From positions 124,001 through 188,000 of the forward strand of contig NZ_SRLA01000004.1 of assembly GCF_004745825.1 (NCBI RefSeq): 64,000 nt of DNA, written 5' to 3'. Under the pieces are notes generated by a model. That model saw only the letters and a program-made list of their open reading frames with translations. It was not told the origin of the DNA and searched no databases. Numbering within the stretch: the stretch's first letter is position 1; each line of letters opens with the position of its first letter. Origin of the DNA: Hymenobacter fodinae. Lineage in GTDB: Bacteria; Bacteroidota; Bacteroidia; Cytophagales; Hymenobacteraceae. Positions 15,897 to 25,263 of this stretch are shown piece by piece. Both the position numbers and the translations under genes were made by a program.

Positions 15897-17315
15897 CTAC
15901 TTTTTGACTTTATCTTGTTGAGTTTGCTGCACTACCCATTCGCGAATGGCTTCTTGGGCTACCGGCGAAAACGTAGGCTTCTGCTGCCCATTCACCAGCG
16001 GCCATTCCTTCGGGTCGGGTTGGAATAGGTGGTTAACCCCGAGCAGCTTACGTGGCGTCACGCTGCTGCTACCCTTCAGGCATTTGGTGAGTACAGCCAG
16101 ATTAGCATCAGCGCCTACATCTAAATCAGCCGTGCCGTTGAGGAGCAATACTGGGCACTTTACGTCACCGAGTTTAGCAGTGGGGTCGAAGCTCAGGAAT
16201 GCTTTGTAGCGGGGTGATGTAATGTCGGCGGCAGCAAGTTTTACAGCAGTAGAATCCAGCGTCGGATTGCTTTGGCGGATCATGCTGGCAATAACTGCTT
16301 TCGCCTGGGAGGGGTCTGGCGTTTGCGCAATAAAGTCAAACAGAGCCTGTTGATTCTTCAAAGCCACCTCAATCTTGGCAGCATCGGTGCCGGCTGCTTT
16401 CAAGATGTTTGCCTGCTGCTGAGCCTGCAGCACCTTGCCGGGTAAGCCAGGGGCAGCCATTGCTACCACAAAGCTCGGTGGCAATGGCTGGGCTGCCGTG
16501 AGTAGCGCAACGTTACCGCCCTCCCCGTGCCCAATCACACCCAGGTGCTCCAGATCAATCTCCGGCCGGGTACGCAGAAAGTTAAGGGCTGCCTGCACGT
16601 CGGATACCAAGTTAGGAACAGTGACTGTGCCAGCATCGCCGCCAGATTTGCCAATTCCACGGTCGTCGAAACGCAATACAGCAATACCACGACGCGTCAG
16701 ATAGTCGCCCAACGCGCCCAGCACATGATAGTCGCCCACGGTTCCTTCGCGGTCATGAGCGCCAGCATCTGAAACTAGCACCACGGCCGGAAAAGGGCCT
16801 TTGCCCGCCGGAATGGTGAGCATGCCGGCTAAGCGTAAATCAACCGGGATGTTGGTAAACAATACTTCTTCTTCGCGGTACGGGGGCGTAAGGCGGGCTT
16901 TGGGGTTTGTGTCAATGGTGGCGGGCACAAACTCCAGCAGCATGGGAACGGTAAAGCCCGGCTGCGTCCAGGTCCCATCTATTTTCTTTCCGTCAGCCGT
17001 AATCCGGCCCATGAAACGGCTGCCCGCTTCTTCAGCCGCCAGAGAAACAGTGTCGCCGTGCACAGTAACGGCGACCGGCATGCGGTTCACCTTTTGCAGG
17101 GGCACATCCATGGCAGCGAAGTAGGTTCCGTCGCTCAGCTTTACCAAGCGGAAGATTACTTCCAGCTTTCCGCCAGGAACCTGCAATGGGCCTTTCCAGT
17201 AGCCATCGAGGGAGTTTTGCGTTTCCCCGGCTACGCTACGACCGCAAGTCAACATCAACAGCAGCAGGTACGCAATTGCGTGCCGCCACCAAGGCAAGTG
17301 TACAAGTTTAATCAT
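15897..17315 (-). CDS. secreted alpha/beta hydrolase-like protein, nucleophile Ser replaced by Gly
   Basis: A 472-residue exported protein with an N-terminal hydrophobic signal (about residues 12-29). Residues 30-140 form a beta-rich domain often found before such hydrolases ('GYWKGPLQVPGGKLEVIFRL'). Residues 150-470 are an alpha/beta hydrolase with 'DDRGIGKSGGDAG', acid region 'LLNGTADLDVGADANL' and His region 'LLGVNHLFQPDP'. The nucleophile elbow, normally GHSEGG, reads GHGEGG; the codon is GGG. Asp and His are kept, so the protein has probably lost or changed its hydrolase activity. A sequencing change at one codon cannot be excluded. Confidence 0.85.
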   Translation of the reverse strand: MIKLVHLPWWRHAIAYLLLLMLTCGRSVAGETQNSLDGYWKGPLQVPGGKLEVIFRLVKLSDGTYFAAMDVPLQKVNRMPVAVTVHGDTVSLAAEEAGSRFMGRITADGKKIDGTWTQPGFTVPMLLEFVPATIDTNPKARLTPPYREEEVLFTNIPVDLRLAGMLTIPAGKGPFPAVVLVSDAGAHDREGTVGDYHVLGALGDYLTRRGIAVLRFDDRGIGKSGGDAGTVTVPNLVSDVQAALNFLRTRPEIDLEHLGVIGHGEGGNVALLTAAQPLPPSFVVAMAAPGLPGKVLQAQQQANILKAAGTDAAKIEVALKNQQALFDFIAQTPDPSQAKAVIASMIRQSNPTLDSTAVKLAAADITSPRYKAFLSFDPTAKLGDVKCPVLLLNGTADLDVGADANLAVLTKCLKGSSSVTPRKLLGVNHLFQPDPKEWPLVNGQQKPTFSPVAQEAIREWVVQQTQQDKVKK

Positions 17316-17717
17316 GCAGTAGGGTGGTAAGAACTAGTAGCAGAAAACTTAAAAGAACAAGTAGTACAATCAGCGACAGTAGTTATCTACTGCCATTGAT
17401 TGGTGGGTAAGAGAATAAGTTACCAGGTTTGAAATAGATGACCTATTAACTAGTAAGCACTTAAATTCCTGGCAGTTAAATAAAAACAAACGAAGCCGTT
17501 ATCCCCTATCAAGTAAGGAGACGAATGTGCTTACGTCTTCCTAGAATGAAATACTCCCGGCAACTTTTAAGGGGTCAAAATTATCACCTGATGATCTATA
17601 AACCATCATAGAAGCTATAATTATTTCTATACAATTACTTATAACCTCCTTTTAAGCCCCATTATAACCTATTTCGAATCAACTATTTGCTAAAAATCTC
17701 TCCTGTTAAGTCCTGCA
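17316..17717. other. 402-base intergenic region, AT-rich
   Basis: It holds no convincing reading frame. It is much more AT-rich than its neighbours and contains only a short hairpin near 17377-17392. Both flanking genes run leftward, so it includes the upstream region of the hydrolase-like gene and the downstream region of murF-alr. I see no recognised RNA family or strong terminator. Confidence 0.6.
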
Positions 17718-20231
17718 TTATTCGGTGATGAATATGCGCTTAACCCGTTCGCTTACGTTGGTGAGCAGTTCATAAGGAATAGTACCAACCCTGCTAGCTA
17801 GTTCTGGGAGCGGTACACCATCCCCGAATATAACGGCAGTGTCGCCGGCTTGCACCTCCGGAACGTGCGTTACGTCTACCATGCACATATCCATGCACAC
17901 GTTGCCCACCAGAGGAACCCGCTGCCCCCGAATAAGCACTTCGCCTGCTCCGTTACCAAACCGACGGTCGTAGCCGTCGGCGTACCCGATGGCCAGGGTA
18001 GCAATGCGTCGGTCGTGGTCCACGGCCTGCCCGCGGCGGCCGTATCCTACGGTGTGGTTTGCGGGCAGCGTTTTCACTTGCGAAATGGTGGTTCGCAGAG
18101 TGCTAACAGACCGTAGGGCATCCTGCTCCTGCCCTGTAGCCTCCACTCCATACAAGCCAATGCCCAAGCGAACCATATCCAACTGCGATTCAGGGAAGCG
18201 CACAATGCCGGCCGAGTTGAGGGCATGTTTAATGATGGAGTGGCCTAGCGCCGCTTCCAGGTGGGGTGTCATGCGGTGGAAGGCGGCGAGTTGTTGCCGT
18301 GAGAACTCGTTATGCTGCTCCTCATCGGCGCCGGCCAAATGGGTTAGGGCGCTGGCAACGCGCAGGTGGCCTAGGTTGCGCTGCAAAATCTGGCAGAGCG
18401 CCGGCACGTCTTCCTCGGCAAAACCCAGGCGGCGCATCCCAGTATCAAGCTTAAGATGGATGGCCGGCAATGGTCCTTCCTGGGCGGCTGCCAGGTAGGC
18501 ATCCAGCAACTCAAACGAATAGATTTCCGGCTCCAGATGATACTGCCGCAGCTTCTGGAACGCATCCGGCGACGGGTTCATCACCATGATGGGCAGGCTG
18601 ATGCCGTGTTGGCGCAGGTCAACGCCCTCATCGGTGTAGGCCACAGCCAAGTAGTCGACGCGGTGGAACTGGAGTAGGTTGGCGACTTCGTAGGAGCCGC
18701 TGCCGTACGCAAAGGCCTTCACCATCACCATCAGCCGGACGCCGGGCTGCAAGCGGCGGCGGTAGAAATTGAGGTTGTGCACCAGCGCATCGAGGTTCAC
18801 TTCCAACACCGTTCCGTGAATCTTCTGCTGGAAACCGGCTACAATCCGCTCAAACCCGTACCGCCGGGCCCCCTTTACCAGAATGGTCTCGTGACGGAAT
18901 TGGTCGGGTTGGAAGCTGGCCAGGAAGGCTTCCGTGTCGGCGTGAAAGGAGGTTTCTAGGCCAGTAAAAGCGCTTTGGTTTTGGCTAATTTCAGGACCAA
19001 TGCCAATAAGCCGCTCTACACCATGAGCCGTAGCCTGAGCCGCCACACGCGCATAGAGCTCAGCAGTAGGCAAGCCCGATTCCAACACATCGGAGAGAAT
19101 GAGGGTCCGGCGGCCCCGGCGCGGCTGACGGGCCAGAGCATCCAGAGCTAAGCTGAGGCCCGCCAGGTCGTTGTTATAGGTATCGTCGAGGACGTAGCAA
19201 TCGTTCAGAGCCTGTTTCATCTCCAGACGCATGGCCACCGGCTGTAAGCGGTCGAGGCGGCGCTGAATTTCAGCTGGGGCCACTTGGCGCCACAGTAGAA
19301 CTGAGAGGCCGTGGAGAGCATTTTCCACCGAGGGCTCATCGGCGAAGGGCAGCGTAAAGGTGTGCTCCTGGGGCAGTGGCCTAGCGCGCTCCACGCGCAC
19401 TACGGTACGCTCGGCAGAGGCTTCATGGATGGTCACCAGTACATCGGCCTGCTGGCTGTCGAAGAGAGTACGCTGGCGCGTCCAAGGGAAGCGCACGGTG
19501 CGGCGACTATCAAGCTGGGTCTTTGCCACCTCATGAATTAGGGCATGGTCGGCGCAGTAGAAGAGCGTATCCACGTTCTGAAACAGCTGCATCTTCACTT
19601 CGGTCTTTTCCCGCGCAGAGGCAAAGCCCGCATCGTGGGCCGTGCCGAGGTTGGTGAACAGGCCTAACGTGGGCTGAATGACGCGGGCCAGCCGGGCCAT
19701 TTCACCGGGTTCCGAGATGCCAGCTTCGAAAATACCCAAGGTATGGGTGGGGTTCAGTTCCCACACGCTCAGTGGCACTCCTACTTGTGAGTTGAAACTC
19801 AGCGGGCTTTTGCAGATCAGCTCATCGGGGCTAAGTAATTGGGCCAGCCACTCCTTCACGATGGTTTTCCCATTGGAACCGGTGATGCCGAACACCGGCA
19901 AGCGGTACTGCTGTCGGTGACAGGCAGCCACGGCCTGCAGCGCGGTTAGCACCTCGGGCACCAATAGGAAACCAGCTTCGGGAAAGGCGGCTAGGCCACC
20001 TTCCAACGCCGCTTCCGCGTCAATCACAAACAGCCGCACGCCCCGGCCATACAGCTCCGCCAAGTAGCGGTGCCCATCGTGGCGGGGGCCGCGCAGGGCG
20101 AAGAACAGGGCGCCGGCCGGCTGCCCCACCCGACGGCTATCAATGAGCAGCTGGTGGATGGACGCGGCCACGGCGGGCGTTTGGAGCAAGGTGCCACCCG
20201 TGCAGGCAGGCAGATCAGTGAACTGAAGCAT
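17718..20231 (-). CDS. murF/alr: MurF-alanine racemase fusion
   Basis: An 837-residue bifunctional enzyme. Residues 1-450 are MurF, which adds D-Ala-D-Ala to the UDP-MurNAc-tripeptide; the Mur ligase P-loop is 'FGITGSNGKTIVKEWLAQLL'. Residues about 465-837 are a PLP-dependent alanine racemase: 'LMVMVKAFAYGSGSYEVA' holds the PLP Lys, 'VRLGIGLYGVE' and 'NVCMDMCMVDVTHV' are typical, and 'LAIGYADGYDRR' lies near the second active-site region. This fusion is characteristic of Bacteroidota and couples D-Ala supply to its use. The ATG at 20231 lies 7 bases after a -7 element, so the message may be leaderless. Confidence 0.95.
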   Translation of the reverse strand: MLQFTDLPACTGGTLLQTPAVAASIHQLLIDSRRVGQPAGALFFALRGPRHDGHRYLAELYGRGVRLFVIDAEAALEGGLAAFPEAGFLLVPEVLTALQAVAACHRQQYRLPVFGITGSNGKTIVKEWLAQLLSPDELICKSPLSFNSQVGVPLSVWELNPTHTLGIFEAGISEPGEMARLARVIQPTLGLFTNLGTAHDAGFASAREKTEVKMQLFQNVDTLFYCADHALIHEVAKTQLDSRRTVRFPWTRQRTLFDSQQADVLVTIHEASAERTVVRVERARPLPQEHTFTLPFADEPSVENALHGLSVLLWRQVAPAEIQRRLDRLQPVAMRLEMKQALNDCYVLDDTYNNDLAGLSLALDALARQPRRGRRTLILSDVLESGLPTAELYARVAAQATAHGVERLIGIGPEISQNQSAFTGLETSFHADTEAFLASFQPDQFRHETILVKGARRYGFERIVAGFQQKIHGTVLEVNLDALVHNLNFYRRRLQPGVRLMVMVKAFAYGSGSYEVANLLQFHRVDYLAVAYTDEGVDLRQHGISLPIMVMNPSPDAFQKLRQYHLEPEIYSFELLDAYLAAAQEGPLPAIHLKLDTGMRRLGFAEEDVPALCQILQRNLGHLRVASALTHLAGADEEQHNEFSRQQLAAFHRMTPHLEAALGHSIIKHALNSAGIVRFPESQLDMVRLGIGLYGVEATGQEQDALRSVSTLRTTISQVKTLPANHTVGYGRRGQAVDHDRRIATLAIGYADGYDRRFGNGAGEVLIRGQRVPLVGNVCMDMCMVDVTHVPEVQAGDTAVIFGDGVPLPELASRVGTIPYELLTNVSERVKRIFITE

Positions 20232-20238
20232 AGCGCTG

Positions 20239-20246
20239 CAAAGGTA
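20239..20246 (-). promoter_or_regulatory. TAnnTTTG -7 element of murF-alr
   Basis: TACCTTTG on the reverse strand, with only 7 bases to the ATG. This decides the start and implies a leaderless or near-leaderless transcript. Confidence 0.6.
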
Positions 20247-20359
20247 CAAGGAGTGGCCTAGGCCGCCCAATGATACTGAGGGCGACGTCCGACCAGCTCA
20301 TGGTAGGTTTCTGAGCCACCAACGTGAAAGGTTTCTATGCGCGTTTGGGTACCCAACTG

Positions 20360-20388
20360 TTGCCCCGAAGCCGCAGGTTGTACTTTTG
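20360..20388 (+). promoter_or_regulatory. promoter of rarD
   Basis: TTGC at 20360-20363 and TACTTTTG at 20381-20388 are 17 bases apart. The -7 element overlaps a possible TTG start at 20386, which argues for the later TTG at 20419. Confidence 0.55.
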
Positions 20389-20418
20389 CAGCGCCAATCT
20401 TTTTCCTGGCTTTTGCTT

Positions 20419-21312
20419 TTGAAACTTTCGCGTCATCACCTGGCTGCCTTAGCGGCCTTCCTCATCTGGGGCTTCTTCCCAATTCCGCTACGCTGGCTAG
20501 CGGGTTATGCCAGCGGCCAGATTCTGTTTTTTCGCATTCTGCTTTCTCTGCTTATTCTGCTGTTGCTGCATGGCCTGGCTCGGCGCGCGACCGTGCGGCA
20601 GGTGTGGGCACAGTGGCAAGCTGCCCCAAGTGAAGAGCGCCGGGTGGTAGGCCTCGCCACGGTGGTGGGCGGTGTGCTGCTGACTTCTAACTGGCTGTTG
20701 TTCATTTATGTTATCAACCAGGTGAGCGTGCAGGCGGGGTCGTTTGCTTATCTTATCTGTCCTATTCTGACGGCTTTGCTGGGCTTTGTAGTGCTGGGAG
20801 AAAAACTGCGCCCCAACCAATGGCTAGCCATTGCGCTGAGTGCGCTAAGCTGTTTGCTACTGGGGGCCGGGGAACTGCGCAGCCTGCTGATGAGCTTGGT
20901 GGTAGCCGCTACCTATGCCGCCTACCTGATCAGCCAGCGCCGCCTGCAGGGCTACGACCGGCTGGTGCTGCTCACGGTGCAACTGGTGCTGGCCGCCCTG
21001 GTTATTTTGCCCCTGGCTCCGCTACTGGGCGCCGAGCCCGCGGCGGGTTTTCAGGACCTCCGGTTGCTGAGCGTAGTGTTCGTCTTGAGCTCTTTGTTTA
21101 CGGTAATTCCGCTATTTCTCAATCTGTACGCGCTCAATGCCCTGCCCTCGGGCACGGTGGGCATTATGATGTACACCAACCCAATTGTAAGCTTCGCGCT
21201 GGCTTTTCTGTATTTCGGCGAAGCAGCAACGGGTGTGCAGGGAGTGGCCTACGCCATAATTTTTTGCTCGGTAGTGCTGTACAACAGCAGCTTGCAGCTG
21301 GGGCGGCGCTAG
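20419..21312 (+). CDS. rarD: EamA-family transporter RarD
   Basis: A 297-residue inner-membrane protein with about ten hydrophobic helices. The start 'KLSRHHLAALAAFLIWGFFP' and the end region 'YTNPIVSFALAFLYFGEA' are RarD-like. RarD belongs to the drug/metabolite transporter superfamily; its substrate is unknown. The TTG at 20419 was chosen because an upstream TTG lies inside the -7 promoter element. The gene is divergent from murF-alr and alone on its transcript. Confidence 0.88.
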   Translation: MKLSRHHLAALAAFLIWGFFPIPLRWLAGYASGQILFFRILLSLLILLLLHGLARRATVRQVWAQWQAAPSEERRVVGLATVVGGVLLTSNWLLFIYVINQVSVQAGSFAYLICPILTALLGFVVLGEKLRPNQWLAIALSALSCLLLGAGELRSLLMSLVVAATYAAYLISQRRLQGYDRLVLLTVQLVLAALVILPLAPLLGAEPAAGFQDLRLLSVVFVLSSLFTVIPLFLNLYALNALPSGTVGIMMYTNPIVSFALAFLYFGEAATGVQGVAYAIIFCSVVLYNSSLQLGRR

Positions 21313-21455
21313 TAGAGCCTCGCTGCTGGTTGATTGAGGCCAAGTGAAAGTTGATTGACGAAGAAACCCAAGCGCTGCGCCCTTACGCTACGCCGTACCG
21401 TCTGCTACTAGCCTAGAAGTGTTCTGCACAGGCAGCTAGAAACTCTGAAAACGGC

Positions 21456-21463
21456 TACCTTCG
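21456..21463 (+). promoter_or_regulatory. possible -7 element upstream of the yfhO-like gene
   Basis: TACCTTCG differs from the consensus TAnnTTTG at one position and lies 58 bases upstream of the ATG. Confidence 0.35.
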
Positions 21464-21521
21464 GGCTGCTTTGCCGGGCCAAGTGGCCTAGCAGATCGTT
21501 TTCCGACTTTCCTTAAGCCGA

Positions 21522-24134
21522 ATGACCACACTTTCCCGTCCGGCCGATGCGCCCCTGTGGCGGCGGGTGCTACCGCACCTGCTGGCCGTTTTATTCTTCT
21601 TGGTGCTGGCCGCCGTCTACTTTTCCCCCATCCTATTCGATGGCAAGACCCTAGCCCAGCACGACATAGTGCAGTTCAACGGGGGTGCCCATGAGGCCGC
21701 CGAGTGGCGGGCCAAAACGGGTCAAGAAGCCCTCTGGACGAACTCCATGTTCTCGGGGATGCCGACCTACCTCATCAGCACCCGCTTCCCCGGCGACCTG
21801 AGCATTTACCTACACCACCTATTCACGCTTGGACTGCCCGCAGTTGTAGCTAACCTGTTTCTGGCTCTGGTGTGCGGCTATGCCCTGTTTATAGCGCTGG
21901 GGCTGCGGCCGCTGCTGGCTGTGGTGGGCGCCATTGCTCTGGGTTTCACGAGCTACAACATTGTTATTCTGGCGGCGGGGCACAATACCAAGTCGCTGGC
22001 CCTGGCCTACGCGCCGCTGGTGTTGGGTGGCTTGCTAGTGGCGTTCCGGCGTAACCAATGGCTGGGGGCCGCGCTGTTCACGCTGGGCCTGACCATGAAC
22101 GTGCGCTCCAATCACCTCCAAATTACCTACTACCTGCTGCTGCTTGTGCTGGTGTTTGGGGTGGTGGAGCTAGTGTTTGCCGTTCGGGAAAACCGCCTGC
22201 CCGATTTTCTGAAGCGTACGGCCTTATTGGGAGCGGCGGCATTGGTGGCCGTGGGCGTGAGCTTTGGCCGCCTATACGTGACGGCCGAGTACGGCAAGTA
22301 TTCCATCCGGGGGAAATCGGAACTAACCAAATCGGCACCCACGGCGCCGGGCCAAACCGCAGCGGCTTCCGAGGAAGGCGGCTCGGGCCTGGAGCGCGAC
22401 TATGCCTTTAACTGGAGCTATGGCGTGGGCGAAACCATCACCCTACTGGTTCCTAACTTCTACGGCGGTGCCTCGCAGGGCAAGCTCAGCGACAACTCTG
22501 AAACTGGTAAAGCCCTAGCCGCGGCCGGCGTACCGCCCGTGCAGCTCAGCGACTACCTGGCCCAGATGCCACTTTACTGGGGCGACCAGCCTAGCACGAG
22601 TGGGCCCGTGTACGTGGGTGCCGTGGTGTGCTTCTTGTTTGTGCTAGGCCTATTGATTGCTGACCGCCGCATCCGCATCTGGCTGTTGGTGGGCACCATT
22701 CTATCTATCATGCTGGCCTGGGGTAAGAACTTCGAGGTGTTCAATAACCTGATGTTCGATTACTTTCCCGGCTATAACAAGTTCCGCTCGGTGAGCATGG
22801 CCTTGGTTATTGCGCAGCTAGCCATGCCGCTGCTGGCCGTACTAGCCCTGGCCCGCGTCTTGCAAGGCCGCGCCACTACGGCCCCCACTGCCCCGAGCAC
22901 CACGCACCCCAGTCTGGCAGCCCTCACCGGCAAACCCACTGATGATGCCACCACGGCCCTGCTCAAGCGGCAGGTGCTGATGGCTTTGGGTATTACGGCG
23001 GGTATTTGCGCACTGGCATTTATGGCCGGTCTGGTTTCTGATTTTGCGGCTCCTGTTGATGCGCAGCTGCAGCAGCAGGGCTTCCCACTGGATGCCCTGC
23101 GGGCCGACCGAGCCTCGCTCATGCGCACCGATATTTTCCGTTCCCTGGTATTCATTGCCTTGGCGGGCGGCGTGTTGTGGTTCTACCTGCAGCGCAAACT
23201 TTCCATGAGCATGGCCGCGGCTCTGGTAGGCCTGCTCACGCTGGCTGACTTGTGGATGGTAGACAAGCGCTACCTCAACGATGCTAATTTCCAGAATGAA
23301 ACAGTGGCCGAGCAATTCGTACCCTCTCCTACCGACCAGCAGATTCTGCAGGATAAGGACCTGAGTTACCGGGTGCTCAACCTGGCCAGCCCATTCCAGG
23401 AGGCGAATACTTCTTACTTCCACAAGAGTATTGGGGGCTACCACGGTGCCAAGCTGCGCCGCTACCAAGAGCTGTTCGACTGGCAGATGCAGCCCCAACT
23501 GCAACAGATTTTTGCCCAGAGCAAGCCCGATGCGGCGCCAGTGCTCAACATGCTGAACATGCGCTACCTCATTGTGCCGGCCAACCCGCAGGCCAAACAG
23601 CCGGAGCAGGCCGTGCGTAACCCCGGCGCGCTGGGCAACGCTTGGTTTGTGCAGAATGTGCAAAAAGTACAGAACCCCGATCAGGAGATCCAGGCGCTGG
23701 GTGCGCTCAACCCCGCTACCACGGCGGTAGTGGACGCGTCTAAATTCCCGCTGCCCACCACTAGCTTCTCGGCTGCCGGCTCTACCATTGCCCTCACCGC
23801 ATATGAGCCCGATAAACTGACTTACCGCGCTACTGCTGCTCAGAACGGCTTTGTGGTCTTCTCCGAAATCTATTACAAAGACGGCTGGAACGCTTACCTC
23901 GATGGCAAGCAGGTGCCTTACGTACGCGCCAACTACGTGCTACGCGCCATGCAAGTACCCGCTGGTCAGCACACCATTGAGTTCCGCTTCGAGCCACGGG
24001 AGTACGCCTTGGGCAACACCATCTCTATGGTTGCTTCCATCATCCTGTTTGCCTTGCTGCTAGCCGCTCTCTACTACGCCATCAAGCGTCGTCCTGAGCC
24101 GCATTCTATTCAGGACACCTTGCTCGCGGCCTGA
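21522..24134 (+). CDS. YfhO family membrane protein
   Basis: An 870-residue polytopic membrane protein of the YfhO family (GT-C-like architecture). About a dozen helices fill residues 15-640; the early loop has 'FDGKTLAQHDIVQFNGG' and 'WTNSMFSGMPTYLI', the acidic-loop pattern of the family. A periplasmic C-terminal beta-rich domain (about 690-840) includes 'GFVVFSEIYYKDGWNAYLDG', the usual YfhO signature, and a last helix closes the protein. Gram-positive YfhO proteins take part in glycosylating lipoteichoic acid; in Bacteroidota the acceptor is unknown. It is monocistronic, ending in a hairpin terminator. Confidence 0.9.
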   Translation: MTTLSRPADAPLWRRVLPHLLAVLFFLVLAAVYFSPILFDGKTLAQHDIVQFNGGAHEAAEWRAKTGQEALWTNSMFSGMPTYLISTRFPGDLSIYLHHLFTLGLPAVVANLFLALVCGYALFIALGLRPLLAVVGAIALGFTSYNIVILAAGHNTKSLALAYAPLVLGGLLVAFRRNQWLGAALFTLGLTMNVRSNHLQITYYLLLLVLVFGVVELVFAVRENRLPDFLKRTALLGAAALVAVGVSFGRLYVTAEYGKYSIRGKSELTKSAPTAPGQTAAASEEGGSGLERDYAFNWSYGVGETITLLVPNFYGGASQGKLSDNSETGKALAAAGVPPVQLSDYLAQMPLYWGDQPSTSGPVYVGAVVCFLFVLGLLIADRRIRIWLLVGTILSIMLAWGKNFEVFNNLMFDYFPGYNKFRSVSMALVIAQLAMPLLAVLALARVLQGRATTAPTAPSTTHPSLAALTGKPTDDATTALLKRQVLMALGITAGICALAFMAGLVSDFAAPVDAQLQQQGFPLDALRADRASLMRTDIFRSLVFIALAGGVLWFYLQRKLSMSMAAALVGLLTLADLWMVDKRYLNDANFQNETVAEQFVPSPTDQQILQDKDLSYRVLNLASPFQEANTSYFHKSIGGYHGAKLRRYQELFDWQMQPQLQQIFAQSKPDAAPVLNMLNMRYLIVPANPQAKQPEQAVRNPGALGNAWFVQNVQKVQNPDQEIQALGALNPATTAVVDASKFPLPTTSFSAAGSTIALTAYEPDKLTYRATAAQNGFVVFSEIYYKDGWNAYLDGKQVPYVRANYVLRAMQVPAGQHTIEFRFEPREYALGNTISMVASIILFALLLAALYYAIKRRPEPHSIQDTLLAA

Positions 24135-24259
24135 TGTGAGAGCAAGCGGTGATGTAGAAATAAAGTGAAAGGTGGCTTAGCGTGTCGTTGCAAGCAGGCT
24201 TACCGCACTTGCAAAGCTACATCTCTACTTTCTACTTAATCCCTGCAATGAGCTATTCG

Positions 24260-24294
24260 AAAGCCCTTACTACCGCGCGGCAGTAAGGGCTTTT
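24260..24294 (+). terminator. terminator after the yfhO-like gene
   Basis: Arms 24260-24271 and 24282-24293 form a perfect 12-bp stem with a 10-base loop, followed by TGTTTAT. Confidence 0.7.
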
Positions 24295-24363
24295 GTTTAT
24301 AATGACAACAGGCCTAGGCACCTCGTTACCTCATTTTTCTATCACCTCCTCACTCTAGCCTCT

Positions 24364-25263
24364 ATGCTTTTGCAGCCCCTACATGAGCCAGCAGCAGACC
24401 GTGCCGGGGTACAACTCCTGCTCCTGCGCGACGATCTGACGCATCCGGAGCTACCGGGCAATAAATGGCGCAAGCTTAAGTACAACCTGCAGGAAGCTCG
24501 CCGGCTAGGCCACCATACGCTGCTCACATTTGGGGGTGCCTACTCCAACCACCTGGCCGCTGTAGCCACCGCCGGCCGCCTGACTGGCCTACGGACCGTG
24601 GGCGTAGTGCGGGGCGAGGAGCTAGGCCAGTTGCCCCTCAACCCCACCTTGGCCCAGGCCCGCGCCGATGGCATGGAACTGCACTTCCTCGACCGTGCAA
24701 CCTACCGCCGTAAGCATGAGCCCGCAGTGTTAGATCAGTTACTGCACACGCTGGGTCCAGCCTATATTCTTCCCGAAGGTGGCTCTAATACCCTAGCGCT
24801 ACCGGGCTGTGCTGAGCTAGTGCAAGAGCTAAAAGCCGATTTTGACTACCTGTGCGTGGCTTGCGGCACCGGCGGCACGCTGGCCGGACTGCTCACTGGC
24901 CTAGGTGGTCAGCACGAAGCCCTGGGTGTTGCAGCCCTTAAAGGCGCTGACTTTCTGCGGGATGATATTAACCAGCTTACCCAGCAAGCCACCGGCACTA
25001 CCTACACAAACTGGACACTGCACACCGCTTACCACGGCGGCGGATACGCGCGCCTCTCGCCAGAATTACTACACTTTGTGCGGGAGTTTGAGCAGCGGCA
25101 CGGTGTATTGCTCGACCCAATTTATACCAGCAAACTACTTGTGGGAGTGCTTGATTTGTTGGAGCGAGGCTACTTCCGCCGCGGCAGCACGGTGGTAGCC
25201 GTGCACACGGGTGGCCTACAGGCCTGGGCTGGTTTTCGGGAGCGGCTTACTCTGCCGCTGTAA
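24364..25263 (+). CDS. 1-aminocyclopropane-1-carboxylate deaminase / D-cysteine desulfhydrase family
   Basis: A 299-residue PLP enzyme of the ACC deaminase/D-cysteine desulfhydrase group. 'LPGNKWRKLKYNLQEAR' holds the PLP Lys, 'LTFGGAYSNHLAAVA' the substrate loop, and 'CVACGTGGTLAGLLTGL' the phosphate-binding glycine loop. D-cysteine desulfhydrase releases pyruvate, sulfide and ammonia; ACC deaminase opens the cyclopropane ring. The sequence alone does not separate them. Its last 17 bases overlap the 3' end of the convergent membrane-protein gene. Confidence 0.9.
   Translation: MLLQPLHEPAADRAGVQLLLLRDDLTHPELPGNKWRKLKYNLQEARRLGHHTLLTFGGAYSNHLAAVATAGRLTGLRTVGVVRGEELGQLPLNPTLAQARADGMELHFLDRATYRRKHEPAVLDQLLHTLGPAYILPEGGSNTLALPGCAELVQELKADFDYLCVACGTGGTLAGLLTGLGGQHEALGVAALKGADFLRDDINQLTQQATGTTYTNWTLHTAYHGGGYARLSPELLHFVREFEQRHGVLLDPIYTSKLLVGVLDLLERGYFRRGSTVVAVHTGGLQAWAGFRERLTLPL

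Noticed and set aside
22842..23663. A 273-codon frame antisense to the yfhO-like gene
   Set aside because: It is a by-product of GC-rich third positions; the composition is His/Arg/Gln-rich and shows no domain.
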